NCBI RefSeq assembly: GCF_014650995.1
Contig: NZ_BMWA01000018.1
Location: 62,001-126,000, forward strand
DNA length: 64,000 bases
Source: Streptomyces viridiviolaceus
GTDB taxonomy: Bacteria; Actinomycetota; Actinomycetes; Streptomycetales; Streptomycetaceae
Reading direction: 5' to 3'
Both the position numbers and the translations under genes were made by a program. Numbering within the stretch: the first letter of the stretch is position 1; the number at the start of each line of letters is the position of its first letter. Below, piece by piece: positions 23,196 through 31,434 of this stretch. Below the pieces are notes generated by a model. It was not told where the DNA came from, made no database searches, and saw nothing but the letters and a program-made list of their open reading frames with translations.

Positions 23196-24533
23196 ATGGC
23201 AGCCCCGCGGTACAAAATCCTGGTCGACGCGCTCGCATCCGACATCCGGGCAGGCCGGCTCGCCGCAGGCGTGCGGCTGCCGACACACCGCGGGCTCGCC
23301 GCCCGCGAAGGCATCGCCGTGGTGACCGCGACTCGGGTGTACGCCGAACTGGAAGCGATGGGCTTGGTGAGCCGGGAACAGGGCCGCGGCACGTTCGTGC
23401 GTGAGATCGCGGTCCCCGCCGGTCACGGCATCGATCAGCAAGTCGTCGCCACGGATGCGGTCGACCTCACCTTCAACTATCCGTCGCTGCCCGGCCAAGC
23501 CGATCTCCTACGGCAGACCCTGCGGGAGGTGGCCACCTCCGGTGAACTCGACTCGCTGCTGCGCTACCAACCACATCGAGGGCGTCCCCAGGACAGAGCC
23601 TCGATCGCACAGCACCTGAGGCGTCGAGGAATCACTCCTGACGCGGATCAGATCCTCATCGTCAACGGTGCGCAGCACGGCCTGGCCGTCACCGTCATGG
23701 CCGCGCTCAACGCCGGCGACGTCGTCGCGGTCGACGCACTCACCTACCCGGGTTTCAAGGTGCTCGCGCATGCCTTTCATCTCGACCTGGAGCCCATCCC
23801 CACCACCACCGACGGGCCGGACCTCGATGCCCTCGAGGAGCTGTGCGCGACCCGCCCCGTGCGCGCGATCTACACCATGCCCACCTTGCACAACCCTCTG
23901 GGCTGGGTCATGCCGGCAGCCGACCGCACCCGTCTGATCGAGATCGCCCGACAGCACGGCCCGCTCATCGTCGAAGACGCCTCATACGCCTACCTGGTCG
24001 AGGACCCTCCACCGCCTCTGGCCGCAAGTGCACCGGACATCACCGTCTACGTCTCGGGACTGTCCAAGAGCGTCGCCACCGGCCTCCGGGTCGGCTTCGT
24101 CGTCGCCCCGCCGTCTTCGGTGCCGTCGCTCGAACGCGCGATTCGGGCGACCACCTGGAACACCCCGGCCCTGACCACCGCGATCGCCTGCCGCTGGCTC
24201 GAGGACGGCACGGTGGACCACTTGGAAGCACAGAAACGACACGACGCCACGGCCCGCCAAGCACTCGCCAGACAAGAACTGGCAGGCCTGCCACTCATCG
24301 GCCACCCCTCGTCCTACTTCACCTGGCTGCCGCTGCCCGACGACACACGCGCCGATCGCCTGACCGCCACCCTCGCGCGTCAGCACATCTCGGTGACCAC
24401 GGCGGAGCCCTTCACCACCTCGAAGCACACACCGCAGGCGATCCGCCTAGCTCTCGGATCGACCGATATGGACAGTCTCCGGTCGACGCTGCGCACGGTG
24501 CGACGAGTCGTTGTCGAGGACGCCTACGCTTGA
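23196..24533 (+). CDS. MocR-type PLP-dependent aminotransferase regulator
   Basis: A 445-residue GntR-aminotransferase fusion. ATG 23196 is preferred because a -10 element ends 7 nt upstream, giving a leaderless mRNA; ATG 23178 lies inside the operator. Residues about 1-70 are the GntR winged helix (LASDIRAGRLAAGVRLPTHR, GLAAREGIAVVTATRVYAEL). Residues about 90-440 are a class I aminotransferase fold. It has TMPTLHNPLGW, a PLP-Asp region EDASYAYL and the PLP lysine in VYVSGLSKSVATGLRVGFV. Such regulators sense PLP, GABA or amino compounds. The divergent DJ-1 gene is the likely target. Confidence 0.93.
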   Translation: MAAPRYKILVDALASDIRAGRLAAGVRLPTHRGLAAREGIAVVTATRVYAELEAMGLVSREQGRGTFVREIAVPAGHGIDQQVVATDAVDLTFNYPSLPGQADLLRQTLREVATSGELDSLLRYQPHRGRPQDRASIAQHLRRRGITPDADQILIVNGAQHGLAVTVMAALNAGDVVAVDALTYPGFKVLAHAFHLDLEPIPTTTDGPDLDALEELCATRPVRAIYTMPTLHNPLGWVMPAADRTRLIEIARQHGPLIVEDASYAYLVEDPPPPLAASAPDITVYVSGLSKSVATGLRVGFVVAPPSSVPSLERAIRATTWNTPALTTAIACRWLEDGTVDHLEAQKRHDATARQALARQELAGLPLIGHPSSYFTWLPLPDDTRADRLTATLARQHISVTTAEPFTTSKHTPQAIRLALGSTDMDSLRSTLRTVRRVVVEDAYA

Positions 24534-24925
24534 ACCTCCCTCGATCAACCGATTCCCGCCCGCACTGCATTGCCACGCGGGTCCATCCCCGCGCCCGCGG
24601 AGATGGACCCGGCACCCCGGCGCAGGTGCGGAAGTCGGTGGTCTGCTCCCCGCCGGCGGGGCCGGGCCAGGCGGCGCAGTCGTCATTCCTGCGCGAGATC
24701 GTCGCGGTCATGGAGTGCAGGCGCTCGTGCGCGCGATCGGCGCGGGCGGTTCGACCTTTCACACCGCTTCCCACTACTGCAGTGTCTGCATCGTCGCTTG
24801 GTCGGCTGACGTGTCGGCAGGGGAGCTTGCACTCCACCGGCATGCGCAAGGTTCGAGGAGGCTGAACCCCTCTTCGTGAGGGGGCCCGCGTCTCCCAACC
24901 GGCACCGACGCTCACAGAGGGATGC
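24534..24925. other. Intergenic region, no gene recognised
   Basis: Nearly 400 bp with no recognisable gene. CGCGCCCGCGG and other GC runs dominate. The leader transcript of the RsgA-like operon probably starts near its right end, after TACGGT (24926-24931). Confidence 0.4.
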
Positions 24926-24937
24926 TACGGTGTTTGA

Positions 24938-24955
24938 AGTGGCGATCATGCCACT
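24938..24955 (+). promoter_or_regulatory. Inverted repeat at the start of the RsgA-operon leader
   Basis: AGTGGC-GATCAT-GCCACT forms a perfect 6-bp stem with a 6-nt loop, 25 nt before the leader-ORF start. TACGGT (24926-24931) is a plausible -10, placing the repeat at the very 5' end of the mRNA or at a protein-binding site at +1. Confidence 0.4.
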
Positions 24956-24979
24956 CATGGAGATCGGAGGAGATGCGAG

Positions 24980-25048
24980 ATGACGGTCGTGGTGACTACC
25001 GCTGCGCGCGGTGCCCGACTCGTTCGCGTCTCTCGGGTCTCGTCCTGA
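24980..25048 (+). CDS. 22-codon leader peptide upstream of RsgA-like gene
   Basis: ATG 24980 is preceded by CGGAGGAGATGCGAG, a strong ribosome binding site. The peptide is MTVVVTTAARGARLVRVSRV then SS and TGA at 25046. Codons 19-21 contain GGGTCTCG (25035-25042), identical to the 3' arm of the terminator at 25107-25128. A ribosome at the stop codon would cover this segment, whereas one stalled earlier would leave it free. This is the expected layout of a regulatory leader ORF. Confidence 0.65.
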   Translation: MTVVVTTAARGARLVRVSRVSS

Positions 25049-25106
25049 CCTTTCCCCTGCCTGCCTCCCCTCCGCAGGAGTGGTTCCGGCACGTCTGCCG
25101 TCCGGC

Positions 25107-25140
25107 GAGACCCCCTCTCAAGGGTCTCTTCATTGTTTCC
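25107..25140 (+). terminator. Rho-independent terminator/attenuator before the RsgA-like gene
   Basis: GAGACCC (25107-25113), an 8-nt loop and GGGTCTC (25122-25128) form a perfect 7-bp stem followed by TTCATTGTTTCC. The leader segment GGGTCTCG (25035-25042) can pair with CGAGACCC (25106-25113) to give an 8-bp antiterminator that extends by G-U and G-C pairs. The downstream start TTG 25133 lies inside the T-rich tail. Confidence 0.7.
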
Positions 25141-25636
25141 TCAACGCGCTTCACACCAAGCTGCTCTCTCCCTTCCTTCGCACGTCCTGACTCCGGCTGA
25201 CTACGGCTGCGACGCGGAGCGTGAGCGCTCCTTCGCCCTGTCGAGAGCCGACGGCCTGGTTCCGGGCCGTGTGGTGCGGGCCGAGCGCGGTCTGTGCGAC
25301 GTCGTCGCCGAGACCGGGCCCGTCCGCGCGGCGGTCGTGCCGTCCTCGGTCACCGGTGACCGGCTGACGCCGTGCACCGGTGACCGGGTGGCCGTCCGGC
25401 CCGCCACCGCGGCCGCATCCCTCACCGACGTGGAGGTGCTGGAGCGCCGGACCGCTGTGGTCCGCTCCACCTCCTCGCGCACCTCGCACGCCCAGGTACT
25501 GGCCGCGAACGTCGACACCGTGGCGGTGGCCGCCTCCCGTACCGACGCGCGGCTGCGTGGGGGGTCGGAGCGGCCGAAGAAGCACGGCGCGCGGCTTCGA
25601 CGCGCCATCAAGCAGTTCCCGCACTTCAAGGCATGA
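25133..25636 (+). CDS. RsgA-like protein lacking the GTPase domain
   Basis: A 167-residue protein. Its N-terminal 120 residues are the OB domain and linker of the 30S-maturation GTPase RsgA/YjeQ: GLVPGRVVRAERGLCDVVAE, CTGDRVAVRPATAAASLTDV and AVVRSTSSRTSHAQVLAANV. In full-length RsgA the next residues begin the circularly permuted GTPase domain and zinc finger. Here VDTVAVA runs straight into ASRTDARLRGGSERPKKHGA, which matches the extreme C-terminus. About 200 residues have therefore been removed without breaking the frame. A start at TTG 25133 is inferred. The product could bind 30S but not hydrolyse GTP; it may simply be a pseudogene. Confidence 0.75.
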   Translation: MFPQRASHQAALSLPSHVLTPADYGCDAERERSFALSRADGLVPGRVVRAERGLCDVVAETGPVRAAVVPSSVTGDRLTPCTGDRVAVRPATAAASLTDVEVLERRTAVVRSTSSRTSHAQVLAANVDTVAVAASRTDARLRGGSERPKKHGARLRRAIKQFPHFKA

Positions 25637-25653
25637 CGGAAAGGAATCTGGTC

Positions 25654-26400
25654 ATGGACCTTCCCCGCATCTTCACCATCCGTGAGAGCAGTCACCGGAT
25701 CCACAACCCGCTGACCGCGGACAAGTTCGCGGCCCTGGGCGAATCGCTCCGGCTCGCTCCGGGGACACGGGTGCTCGACCTGGCCAGCGGTTCTGGCGAG
25801 ATGTTGTGCACCTGGGCGCGTGACCTGGGCTTCACGGGCACCGGGGTGGACATCAGTACGGTCTTCACCGAGCAGGCCCGGGCCCGCGCCGCTGAACTGG
25901 GCGTCGCCGACCGGGTCAAGTTCATCCACGGTGACGCCGCCGGCCATGTCGCGGACCAGCCCGTCGATCTGGCCGCCTGCGTCGGTGCCACGTGGATCGG
26001 CAACGGCGTGGCCGGAACGGCCGAGCTGCTCGATCGCAGCCTCCGCCCCGGAGGACTGATGCTGATCGGCGAGCCGTACTGGCGGCAGACCCCTCCGGAC
26101 GAGGAGACCGCCAAGGCATGCCATGCCACCTCCATCGCCGACTTCCTGCTCCTTCCCGAACTGATCGAGCAGTTCCAGGACCTCGGGTACGACGTCGTGG
26201 AAATGATGCTGGCCGACCAGGACAGCTGGGACCGCTACGCCGCGGCCCAGTGGCTCAACATGCGCCGCTGGCTCGACCAGAACCCGGACGACGAACTCGC
26301 CCCCGAAGTACGAGAAGAACTCACCACCGAGCCCGCCAACTACGCGCGCTACGGGCGTGAGTTCCTCGGCTGGGGAGTCTTCGCCCTCATGAAGCGCTGA
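25654..26400 (+). CDS. SAM-dependent class I methyltransferase
   Basis: A methyltransferase of about 248 residues. ATG 25654 has AAAGGAA 7 nt upstream and is preferred; ATG 25633 overlaps the RsgA-like stop (ATGA) and would add 7 residues. Motif I is TRVLDLASGSGEMLCTWARD, with an acidic GTGVDIS after it. VKFIHGDAAGHVADQPVDLA is motif II and LRPGGLMLIGEPYWRQTPPD is post-motif III. The C-terminal half is helical and rich in Trp, Asp and Glu. The substrate is unknown. Operon position behind an attenuator and an RsgA relic suggests a role in response to ribosome stress, but that is inference. Confidence 0.88.
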   Translation: MDLPRIFTIRESSHRIHNPLTADKFAALGESLRLAPGTRVLDLASGSGEMLCTWARDLGFTGTGVDISTVFTEQARARAAELGVADRVKFIHGDAAGHVADQPVDLAACVGATWIGNGVAGTAELLDRSLRPGGLMLIGEPYWRQTPPDEETAKACHATSIADFLLLPELIEQFQDLGYDVVEMMLADQDSWDRYAAAQWLNMRRWLDQNPDDELAPEVREELTTEPANYARYGREFLGWGVFALMKR

Positions 26401-26628
26401 CACCCCCGTCCCGTGCGGAACCCGGGCGTCATACCGTCCGGGCCCGCACGGGACACAGCTTCCCCAGCCATCGCGGCCTTCTGCCGTCGGAACGACTCCT
26501 CCATCTGTGTCGCATGGTCACGACCGTCAATCGGTCAGCGCAAACCTTGGCTGCAACACGCCCTCCATGCCGACCGACGCCCACGTAAGCCACTCGCGAG
26601 CCGTCTCCGCCTCGGTGTCCGAGCGGAG

Positions 26629-26910
26629 ATGCCGATGCCGACCTCCTTGGCCGTGATGCTGTTCCTGTCCGCCGCCCAGCGCCTCGCGGGCCGCGAACTC
26701 GGCTCCGCCAGCGCCGTCGCGGACTCCAAGCAGACCCTGCTGGGCACCTACCTGTCCGCCGTGCCCCTGGCCGGGCTGGTCCTCACCGCCGCCCTCGGCT
26801 GGTCCTGGGCCGACCCCGCCGCCGCACTCGTCATCGCCGGCATCGCCGTCGAGGAAGGTCGCAACTCCTGGCAGGGAAAAGGCTGTTGCGCCCCCCGGCT
26901 GCCGCAGCCG
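26629..26910 (+). pseudogene. Truncated cation diffusion facilitator (CDF) transporter
   Basis: Only the C-terminal two or three membrane helices remain: MLFLSAAQRLAGRELGSASA, VADSKQTLLGTYLSAVPLAG and LGWSWADPAAALVIAGIAVE, ending near GRNSWQGKGCCAP. The ADSKQT and WADP motifs are the helix 5/6 metal-site region of this transporter type. The first 100 or more residues are absent, and the frame runs past the natural end into the next gene. It cannot transport. Confidence 0.7.
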
Positions 26911-27047
26911 CCCCGCAAGCCGTCGCGACGGACGGGTGCGCTGCCGACCGGGCTGCTCCTGCTGCGCGTGAACATCTCGTTGCCGGCCCGCCCCATCCCG
27001 CCCCAGCACCCTGATACTGGCCCGGCGATCGAGGAGCGGGGGCGGCC

Positions 27048-27827
27048 GTGGACGGAACGGTGCTGGGCGGGCTGGCGGCCGGACTTCTGATCGCCATGGT
27101 GACCGCCCCGGTGGGCGTGTCCGGAGCCGTGTTCCTGCTGCCCGTACAGCTGAGCCTGTTCTCCGTACCCAGCCCGGCCGTCACCCCGACGAACCTGCTG
27201 TTCAACGTCGTCGCTGGACCCGGCGCCCTGTGGCGCTACCGCCGAAACGGCATCCTGGGCGATCCCCTCGCACGGCGCCTGGTGACGGGCACGCTGCCCG
27301 GAGTCGTAGTCGGCGCCGTCATCCGTGTCTTCGCCGTTCCCGGACCGGCCGTCTTCCGGCTCCTGATCGCCCTATTCCTGCTGCCGCTCGGCCTGTGGCT
27401 GTGCGCCCGCACCCTGTTCCCTGCCCGCCGTCGACGCACTGCACCGGAGCCGCCCCCACACACCCTCACCCTCCTCGCCCTGGTCGTGGGCGCGGTCGGC
27501 GGCGTGTACGGCATTGGAGGAGGATCCCTGCTCGGCCCGATCCTCGTCGGACGCGGGCTGCCTGTCCAACGCGTCGCCCCGGCCGCGCTCGCCGCGACCT
27601 TCACCACCTCCGTCGTGGGTGCCGCCGCCTTCGCAGGGCTGTCCCTCATGAGTTCGGCAGACGTGGCCCCCGACTGGCCGCTAGGACTTGCCTGCGGGAC
27701 CGGCGGACTGATCGGCGGCTACCTCGGCGCCCGCCTCCAGCCCCACCTCCCGGAAACTGCACTACGGCTCCTGCTCGGCACCCTCGCCGCCGCCCTCGGC
27801 ACGCTGTACGCCGCCCAAACCCTGTGA
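27048..27827 (+). CDS. TSUP (TauE/SafE-like) membrane permease
   Basis: A 259-residue integral membrane protein starting at GTG 27048. It has the two DUF81 repeats of the TSUP family. Repeat 1 is VGVSGAVFLLPVQLSLFSVP with TPTNLLFNVVAGPGALWRY; repeat 2 is GGVYGIGGGSLLGPILVGRG with RVAPAALAATFTTSVVGAAA. About eight hydrophobic segments are visible. Family members export sulphite, sulphoacetate or other sulphur-containing anions; the substrate here is unknown. Its 5' end overlaps the read-through frame of the CDF relic, so the relic lies directly upstream. Confidence 0.9.
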   Translation: MDGTVLGGLAAGLLIAMVTAPVGVSGAVFLLPVQLSLFSVPSPAVTPTNLLFNVVAGPGALWRYRRNGILGDPLARRLVTGTLPGVVVGAVIRVFAVPGPAVFRLLIALFLLPLGLWLCARTLFPARRRRTAPEPPPHTLTLLALVVGAVGGVYGIGGGSLLGPILVGRGLPVQRVAPAALAATFTTSVVGAAAFAGLSLMSSADVAPDWPLGLACGTGGLIGGYLGARLQPHLPETALRLLLGTLAAALGTLYAAQTL

Positions 27828-28267
27828 CCTGTAGGAGGACGCCACGCGATGCTGCGCGTCGGCACTCTGCGGCACCCCGCTCAGACATGGACAACGTAAA
27901 ACCCTGTCCGCAACTTCGGCTCGGCCGCCCATCCCGGCCGCGGATCCGGCGTGGGTACGGGAGTACTCGGCATCGGCTCCGGCAGCGTCCACGTCACCCC
28001 GGATCCCTTCCACCAGGTGCTGCCCTGCCTCCGACGACCGGCCCTCGGTCAGCTGGCCGGCGGTGTTCTCGATCCAGAGCAGCATCCACTTGACTCATGC
28101 CTGCCATCCGGGATCGGCGCTGTCGTACCGGCCTTCCGAGTCGGTTTTTGGACGCGCCCCGGGCGTGCCCGGGCAGCGGTGCGTGGGGCAAGCGTTGCGC
28201 ACCTCGCCGGGGCGCCGGATCGTGAATCCATGACGATCAACGACGAACCTGTGAACGGCGCAGTCGC
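27828..28267. other. Intergenic region with a 13-codon frame overlapping ltrA
   Basis: There is no clear gene. A short frame MTINDEPVNGAVA (28230-28271) ends in TGA overlapping the ltrA ATG (ATGA), which would couple translation. Its ribosome binding site is weak, so it may be chance. Confidence 0.35.
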
Positions 28268-29431
28268 ATGAGCCGGGCGCCGTGGCAGGCACCCCGGCGC
28301 AGTGTCGCGCCACTGGAGCTGTTCTTCGACCTGGTCTTCGTCTTCGCGATCGGCCAGCTCGCGGAGCACCTGCACCACGAGCTCTCCTGGCGCGGCGCCG
28401 CCGAGACCGCGGTCATGCTGGTGGCGGTGCTCAGTGTCTGGGCGCTGACCAGCTTCGACGCCACCTTCCTGGATGTCGAACGCCCCCGGACCCGGTGGCT
28501 GGTCCTGGCCGTGATGGGCCTGGGACTGTTCATGAACGCCCAGATCCCCCACGCCTTCACGAACCGGCCGTGGGCCTTCGCCATCCCCCTGGTCGTCATT
28601 CTGCTCCTGGTCGACATCACCGCCGCCATGACCGCTCCGACCCCCGTCCTGCGCCACCATTACCGCCGCGTGTCGGCGTGGGCCGCTCCCTCGGTGCCGC
28701 TGTGGCTGATCGGTGCCGCCGTGGACGACGGGCCCCGGCTTGTCTGGTGGGCGGCGGCCGCCGCCGTCGACATGACCGGCGTCTGGCTGGCCCACCCTCT
28801 GCCCCGCGACCGGCTTTCCTCGCGGGACCTCGCCTTCGACGCCGAGCACATGGTGGAACGGATCCGCCTGTTCATCATCATCCAGCTCGGCGAGACCGTC
28901 CTGACCATCGGAACGGCCATCTCCGGCGCCCCGGCCGAAGCGGCCACCGTGGTGGCCGGCCTCGGTGTGTTTGTCGCGCTGGTGTGCCTGTGCGCCAGCT
29001 ACTTCCAAGGCGGCGAGGACATCCTCGCCCGGCACGTCGCGGCAACTCCCGACAAGCTGCTGCCCGTCCGGCACGCCGTCAGCGGCCAGTACCCCACCTT
29101 GGCCGGTCTGGTCGCCCTCGCCGTCGGCGCCGAACTCGCCATCAGCCATCCCACCGGCCACGGCAGTGCCACTGTCGGTCTCCTGCTGTTCGGCGGCCCG
29201 GTCCTCTACGTGATCACCCAGGCCTGGTGGTACTACACCTCCACCGGACAGGCCTGGGGCGCCCGCCTCCTCGCCTGCCTGGCGTTCACGGTCGCCGGTA
29301 TCACGGCTGTGTGGCTTCCCCCGCTTGTCTCGGTGCTGGTCCTCGACGCCGTCCTCCTCGCTCTGGTCGCCGTGCTGAAGCGGGTTCACCAGCGCGTCCT
29401 CGCGGCGATGCCCGCCGCAACGCGGCCCTGA
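28268..29431 (+). CDS. LtrA-family (low temperature requirement A) membrane protein
   Basis: A 387-residue polytopic membrane protein. The hallmark motif VAPLELFFDLVFVFAIGQLA is near the N-terminus. About ten hydrophobic helices follow; AEHMVERIRLFIIIQLGETV is the second conserved LtrA motif. The conserved FFDLVFV and LGETVL segments define the family. LtrA was first linked to growth of Listeria at low temperature; the molecular function is unknown. Translation may be coupled to a tiny upstream frame through an ATGA overlap. Confidence 0.92.
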   Translation: MSRAPWQAPRRSVAPLELFFDLVFVFAIGQLAEHLHHELSWRGAAETAVMLVAVLSVWALTSFDATFLDVERPRTRWLVLAVMGLGLFMNAQIPHAFTNRPWAFAIPLVVILLLVDITAAMTAPTPVLRHHYRRVSAWAAPSVPLWLIGAAVDDGPRLVWWAAAAAVDMTGVWLAHPLPRDRLSSRDLAFDAEHMVERIRLFIIIQLGETVLTIGTAISGAPAEAATVVAGLGVFVALVCLCASYFQGGEDILARHVAATPDKLLPVRHAVSGQYPTLAGLVALAVGAELAISHPTGHGSATVGLLLFGGPVLYVITQAWWYYTSTGQAWGARLLACLAFTVAGITAVWLPPLVSVLVLDAVLLALVAVLKRVHQRVLAAMPAATRP

Positions 29432-29479
29432 GGAGCGCAGCCCGCGGGTCTGTCGCCGGGGCGAGGGGGCCGCTGCCGG

Positions 29480-30035
29480 TCAGAGCCGGCCGCGGGTGTA
29501 CTCCCACAGCCGGCCGGCGGTGCCGTGGTCGAGTGCGTGGGCCGCGACGCCGTCACCCGTGCCGTCCTGGGTCACCGGCGCTTCCTGGTTGTCCTCGAAG
29601 TAGCGGCCCGTGACACCTTCCAGCAACGGGGAGGCGGCCAGGAGGACGGACGTGGCGGCTCCCTGCTCGGCGGTCTTGTAGAAGGGCTGTTCCACACGGT
29701 TGCCCGCCACGTCGGCGGCGCCCATGGCCCGCAGGGTCTCCCGGTCCAGGTGACGCTGGAGCCGTGTCGTGATCCACCCCGGCATGAGTTTGAGTTGGCG
29801 GTGATGCCGTCCGGCGCCCATCGCCGTGCGATGCCGACGGCGAGCAGGATCGCCGCACTCTTGGAGCGGCCGTGGGCGGCCCACCGGTCGTAGGGGGTGC
29901 GCTCGAACTGGGGGTCGGCGAGGTCGACGGGGTGCCGGCGGTGTGCACCGGAGCTGACGGTGACGACACGCGCGGAGCCCGCGGCACGCAGGGCGTCGCG
30001 AGGCCCAGGGCGAGCGCGAAGTGCCCCAGTCCCTG
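29480..30035 (-). pseudogene. Frameshifted, 5'-deleted short-chain dehydrogenase
   Basis: Pieces of one SDR lie in three frames: GLGHFALALGL; then RVVTVSSGAHRRHPVDLADP and YDRWAAHGRSKSAAILLAVG (active-site Ser and YxxxK); then LQRHLDRETLRAMGAADVAG and VTGRYFEDNQEAPVTQDGTG. Frameshifts fall near 29990 and 29790. The first 100 or so residues, including the NAD(P)-binding motif, are missing. The deletion end meets the AraC relic that starts at 30021 on the other strand. Confidence 0.7.
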
Positions 30036-30290
30036 GCCGAGGCCGTCCGCGTCTCGCGCTCCACGCTTGCGGCGCGTTTCAAGAGATCCGTCGGGCAGAG
30101 CCCGGTGGAGTACCTCACCCGCTGGCGTCTGGAACTGGCCGCTCACCGCCTGATCACCACCGACCAGCCCCTCGCCTCCCTCGCACAGGCCGTCGGGTAC
30201 GGATCCGAAACGGCGCTTGGCCTCGCGTTCAAGCGCGAGTTCGGCATCGCCCCCGGCGCCTACCGGCGAGCCGCCGCCACAAGGCGGTGA
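30021..30290 (+). pseudogene. AraC-type regulator reduced to its DNA-binding domain
   Basis: The frame encodes the double helix-turn-helix of AraC/XylS regulators: SLAEAVRVSRSTLAARFKRS, VGQSPVEYLTRWRLELAAHR and LASLAQAVGYGSETALGLAF, ending in FGIAPGAYRRA. The N-terminal effector domain is absent. A GTG at 30021 could still give an 89-residue product, but there is no ribosome binding site. With the adjacent SDR relic it marks a single deletion that removed both divergent 5' ends and their promoter. Confidence 0.65.
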
Positions 30291-30655
30291 GCCCCTTTCT
30301 CCCCGGAGGCCGCCGCCACGCGGTTGCCGCAGGCAATCATCGTGGCCGCCTACGCCGGTGGGGAGGCGGCTGGTGCGCGGGGACGGCGTCGCCCTGGTGC
30401 CCGTGGGCGGCCTGCGTGCGTATGAGTGGTGCGCGGCCATGTACGGCACCCCGGTGGCGGGGGAACGCAGGCGGCCACGTCAGCCTGCGGAGTGCGGGCG
30501 GAGGCGGCCTCTTCTGTCAGTGGTCCACCGGGACCGCCGCCGGCTGCGTGTGGGGTCTCATGGGGGAGGGCCCGCGTTACCGGAGCAACTGCCCGTGTGT
30601 TGTGTCTGTCTGTCTTGCCCCTCTTCTTCCGAAAGGACAGGGCGGACGCTTCTTC
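30291..30655. other. Intergenic region, no gene recognised
   Basis: About 365 bp between the AraC relic and the MarR gene, both ending here. A pyrimidine-rich TGTGTTGTGTCTGTCTGTC run at about 30596-30615 is the only distinctive feature and may assist termination. Confidence 0.4.
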
Positions 30656-31141
30656 TCACCGTGCCAGCAGGGTGCCGGGGTGCTGAGGCGTCGGGTTCAT
30701 CGCCTCGACCGCCGCGACCATGGGGGCCAGTTCCGGATTCCTGGCAGCTTCGTCGAGCGCTTCCCGCAGGGCCGTGTCGTTGGTCGGCCGGGCTTCTTCC
30801 AGGAGTTTCAGGCCGGCTTCGGTGACGTCGGTGTAGATGCCGCGGCGATCGGTCGGGCACAGGTACCGGGAGAGCAGGCCGCGGCCCTCCAGACGGGCAA
30901 CCAGACGGGTGGTGGCGCTCTGGCTGAGGACGACCGCGTCGGCGACCTGCTTCATCTGCAGATGCCCGCCCTCACCCTCGTGCTGGCGGCTGAGCACGTC
31001 GAGCAGCGAGTACTCCCGCACGCTCAGGTCGTGCTCGGACTGCAGGGCGCGCTCGATGTGCGCCTCGATCCTGCCGTGCAGGAGGAAGAGGGCTGCCCAT
31101 CCGTTGGCGAGGGCGGTCAACGCGGGGTCCGTGGCTGTCAT
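30656..31141 (-). CDS. MarR-family regulator divergent to SDR
   Basis: A 161-residue MarR protein starting at ATG 31141 with GGAAGGAG upstream. Core motifs are IERALQSEHDLSVREYSLLD, then LQMKQVADAVVLSQSATTRL and VARLEGRGLLSRYLCPTDRR as recognition helix and wing. It is divergent from the SDR at 31435, separated by 293 bp that contains the palindromes GGTTAACC and TGCA-N6-TGCA. It probably controls the SDR and perhaps the reductase and SRPBCC genes downstream. Confidence 0.92.
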   Translation of the reverse strand: MTATDPALTALANGWAALFLLHGRIEAHIERALQSEHDLSVREYSLLDVLSRQHEGEGGHLQMKQVADAVVLSQSATTRLVARLEGRGLLSRYLCPTDRRGIYTDVTEAGLKLLEEARPTNDTALREALDEAARNPELAPMVAAVEAMNPTPQHPGTLLAR

Positions 31142-31434
31142 GGGTCTCCTTCCGGATGAGACTCAGGTCCAGGTTAACCCATAATCGAAAATACCCGCCA
31201 TGTCCCGTATGTAGCCCATGCAAGTAAATGCAGCCGATGTGGGCGGGGACGTCGCCGAGGTGCGGGTTGCGCCGCCCTGCCGAAGAATCTTGCCTGTCAC
31301 GGTTCCTCACGGACAGCCCTGCGCCCTCGAGCGTTTCGCTGGTGTGACGCGGCGCCCGGAGGGCGGGGGAGGCGCAGTCGGGCGCGGCCCGCTTCCGAGG
31401 AGGGCGCCGCCACTTCTGGAAAGGTGCTCGCCCG

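Noticed and set aside
28230..28271. 13-codon frame with ATGA overlap to ltrA as a leader peptide
   Set aside because: The overlap is intriguing, but the ribosome binding site is weak and no hairpin or alternative pairing was found, unlike the leaders at 9.4 and 25 kb.
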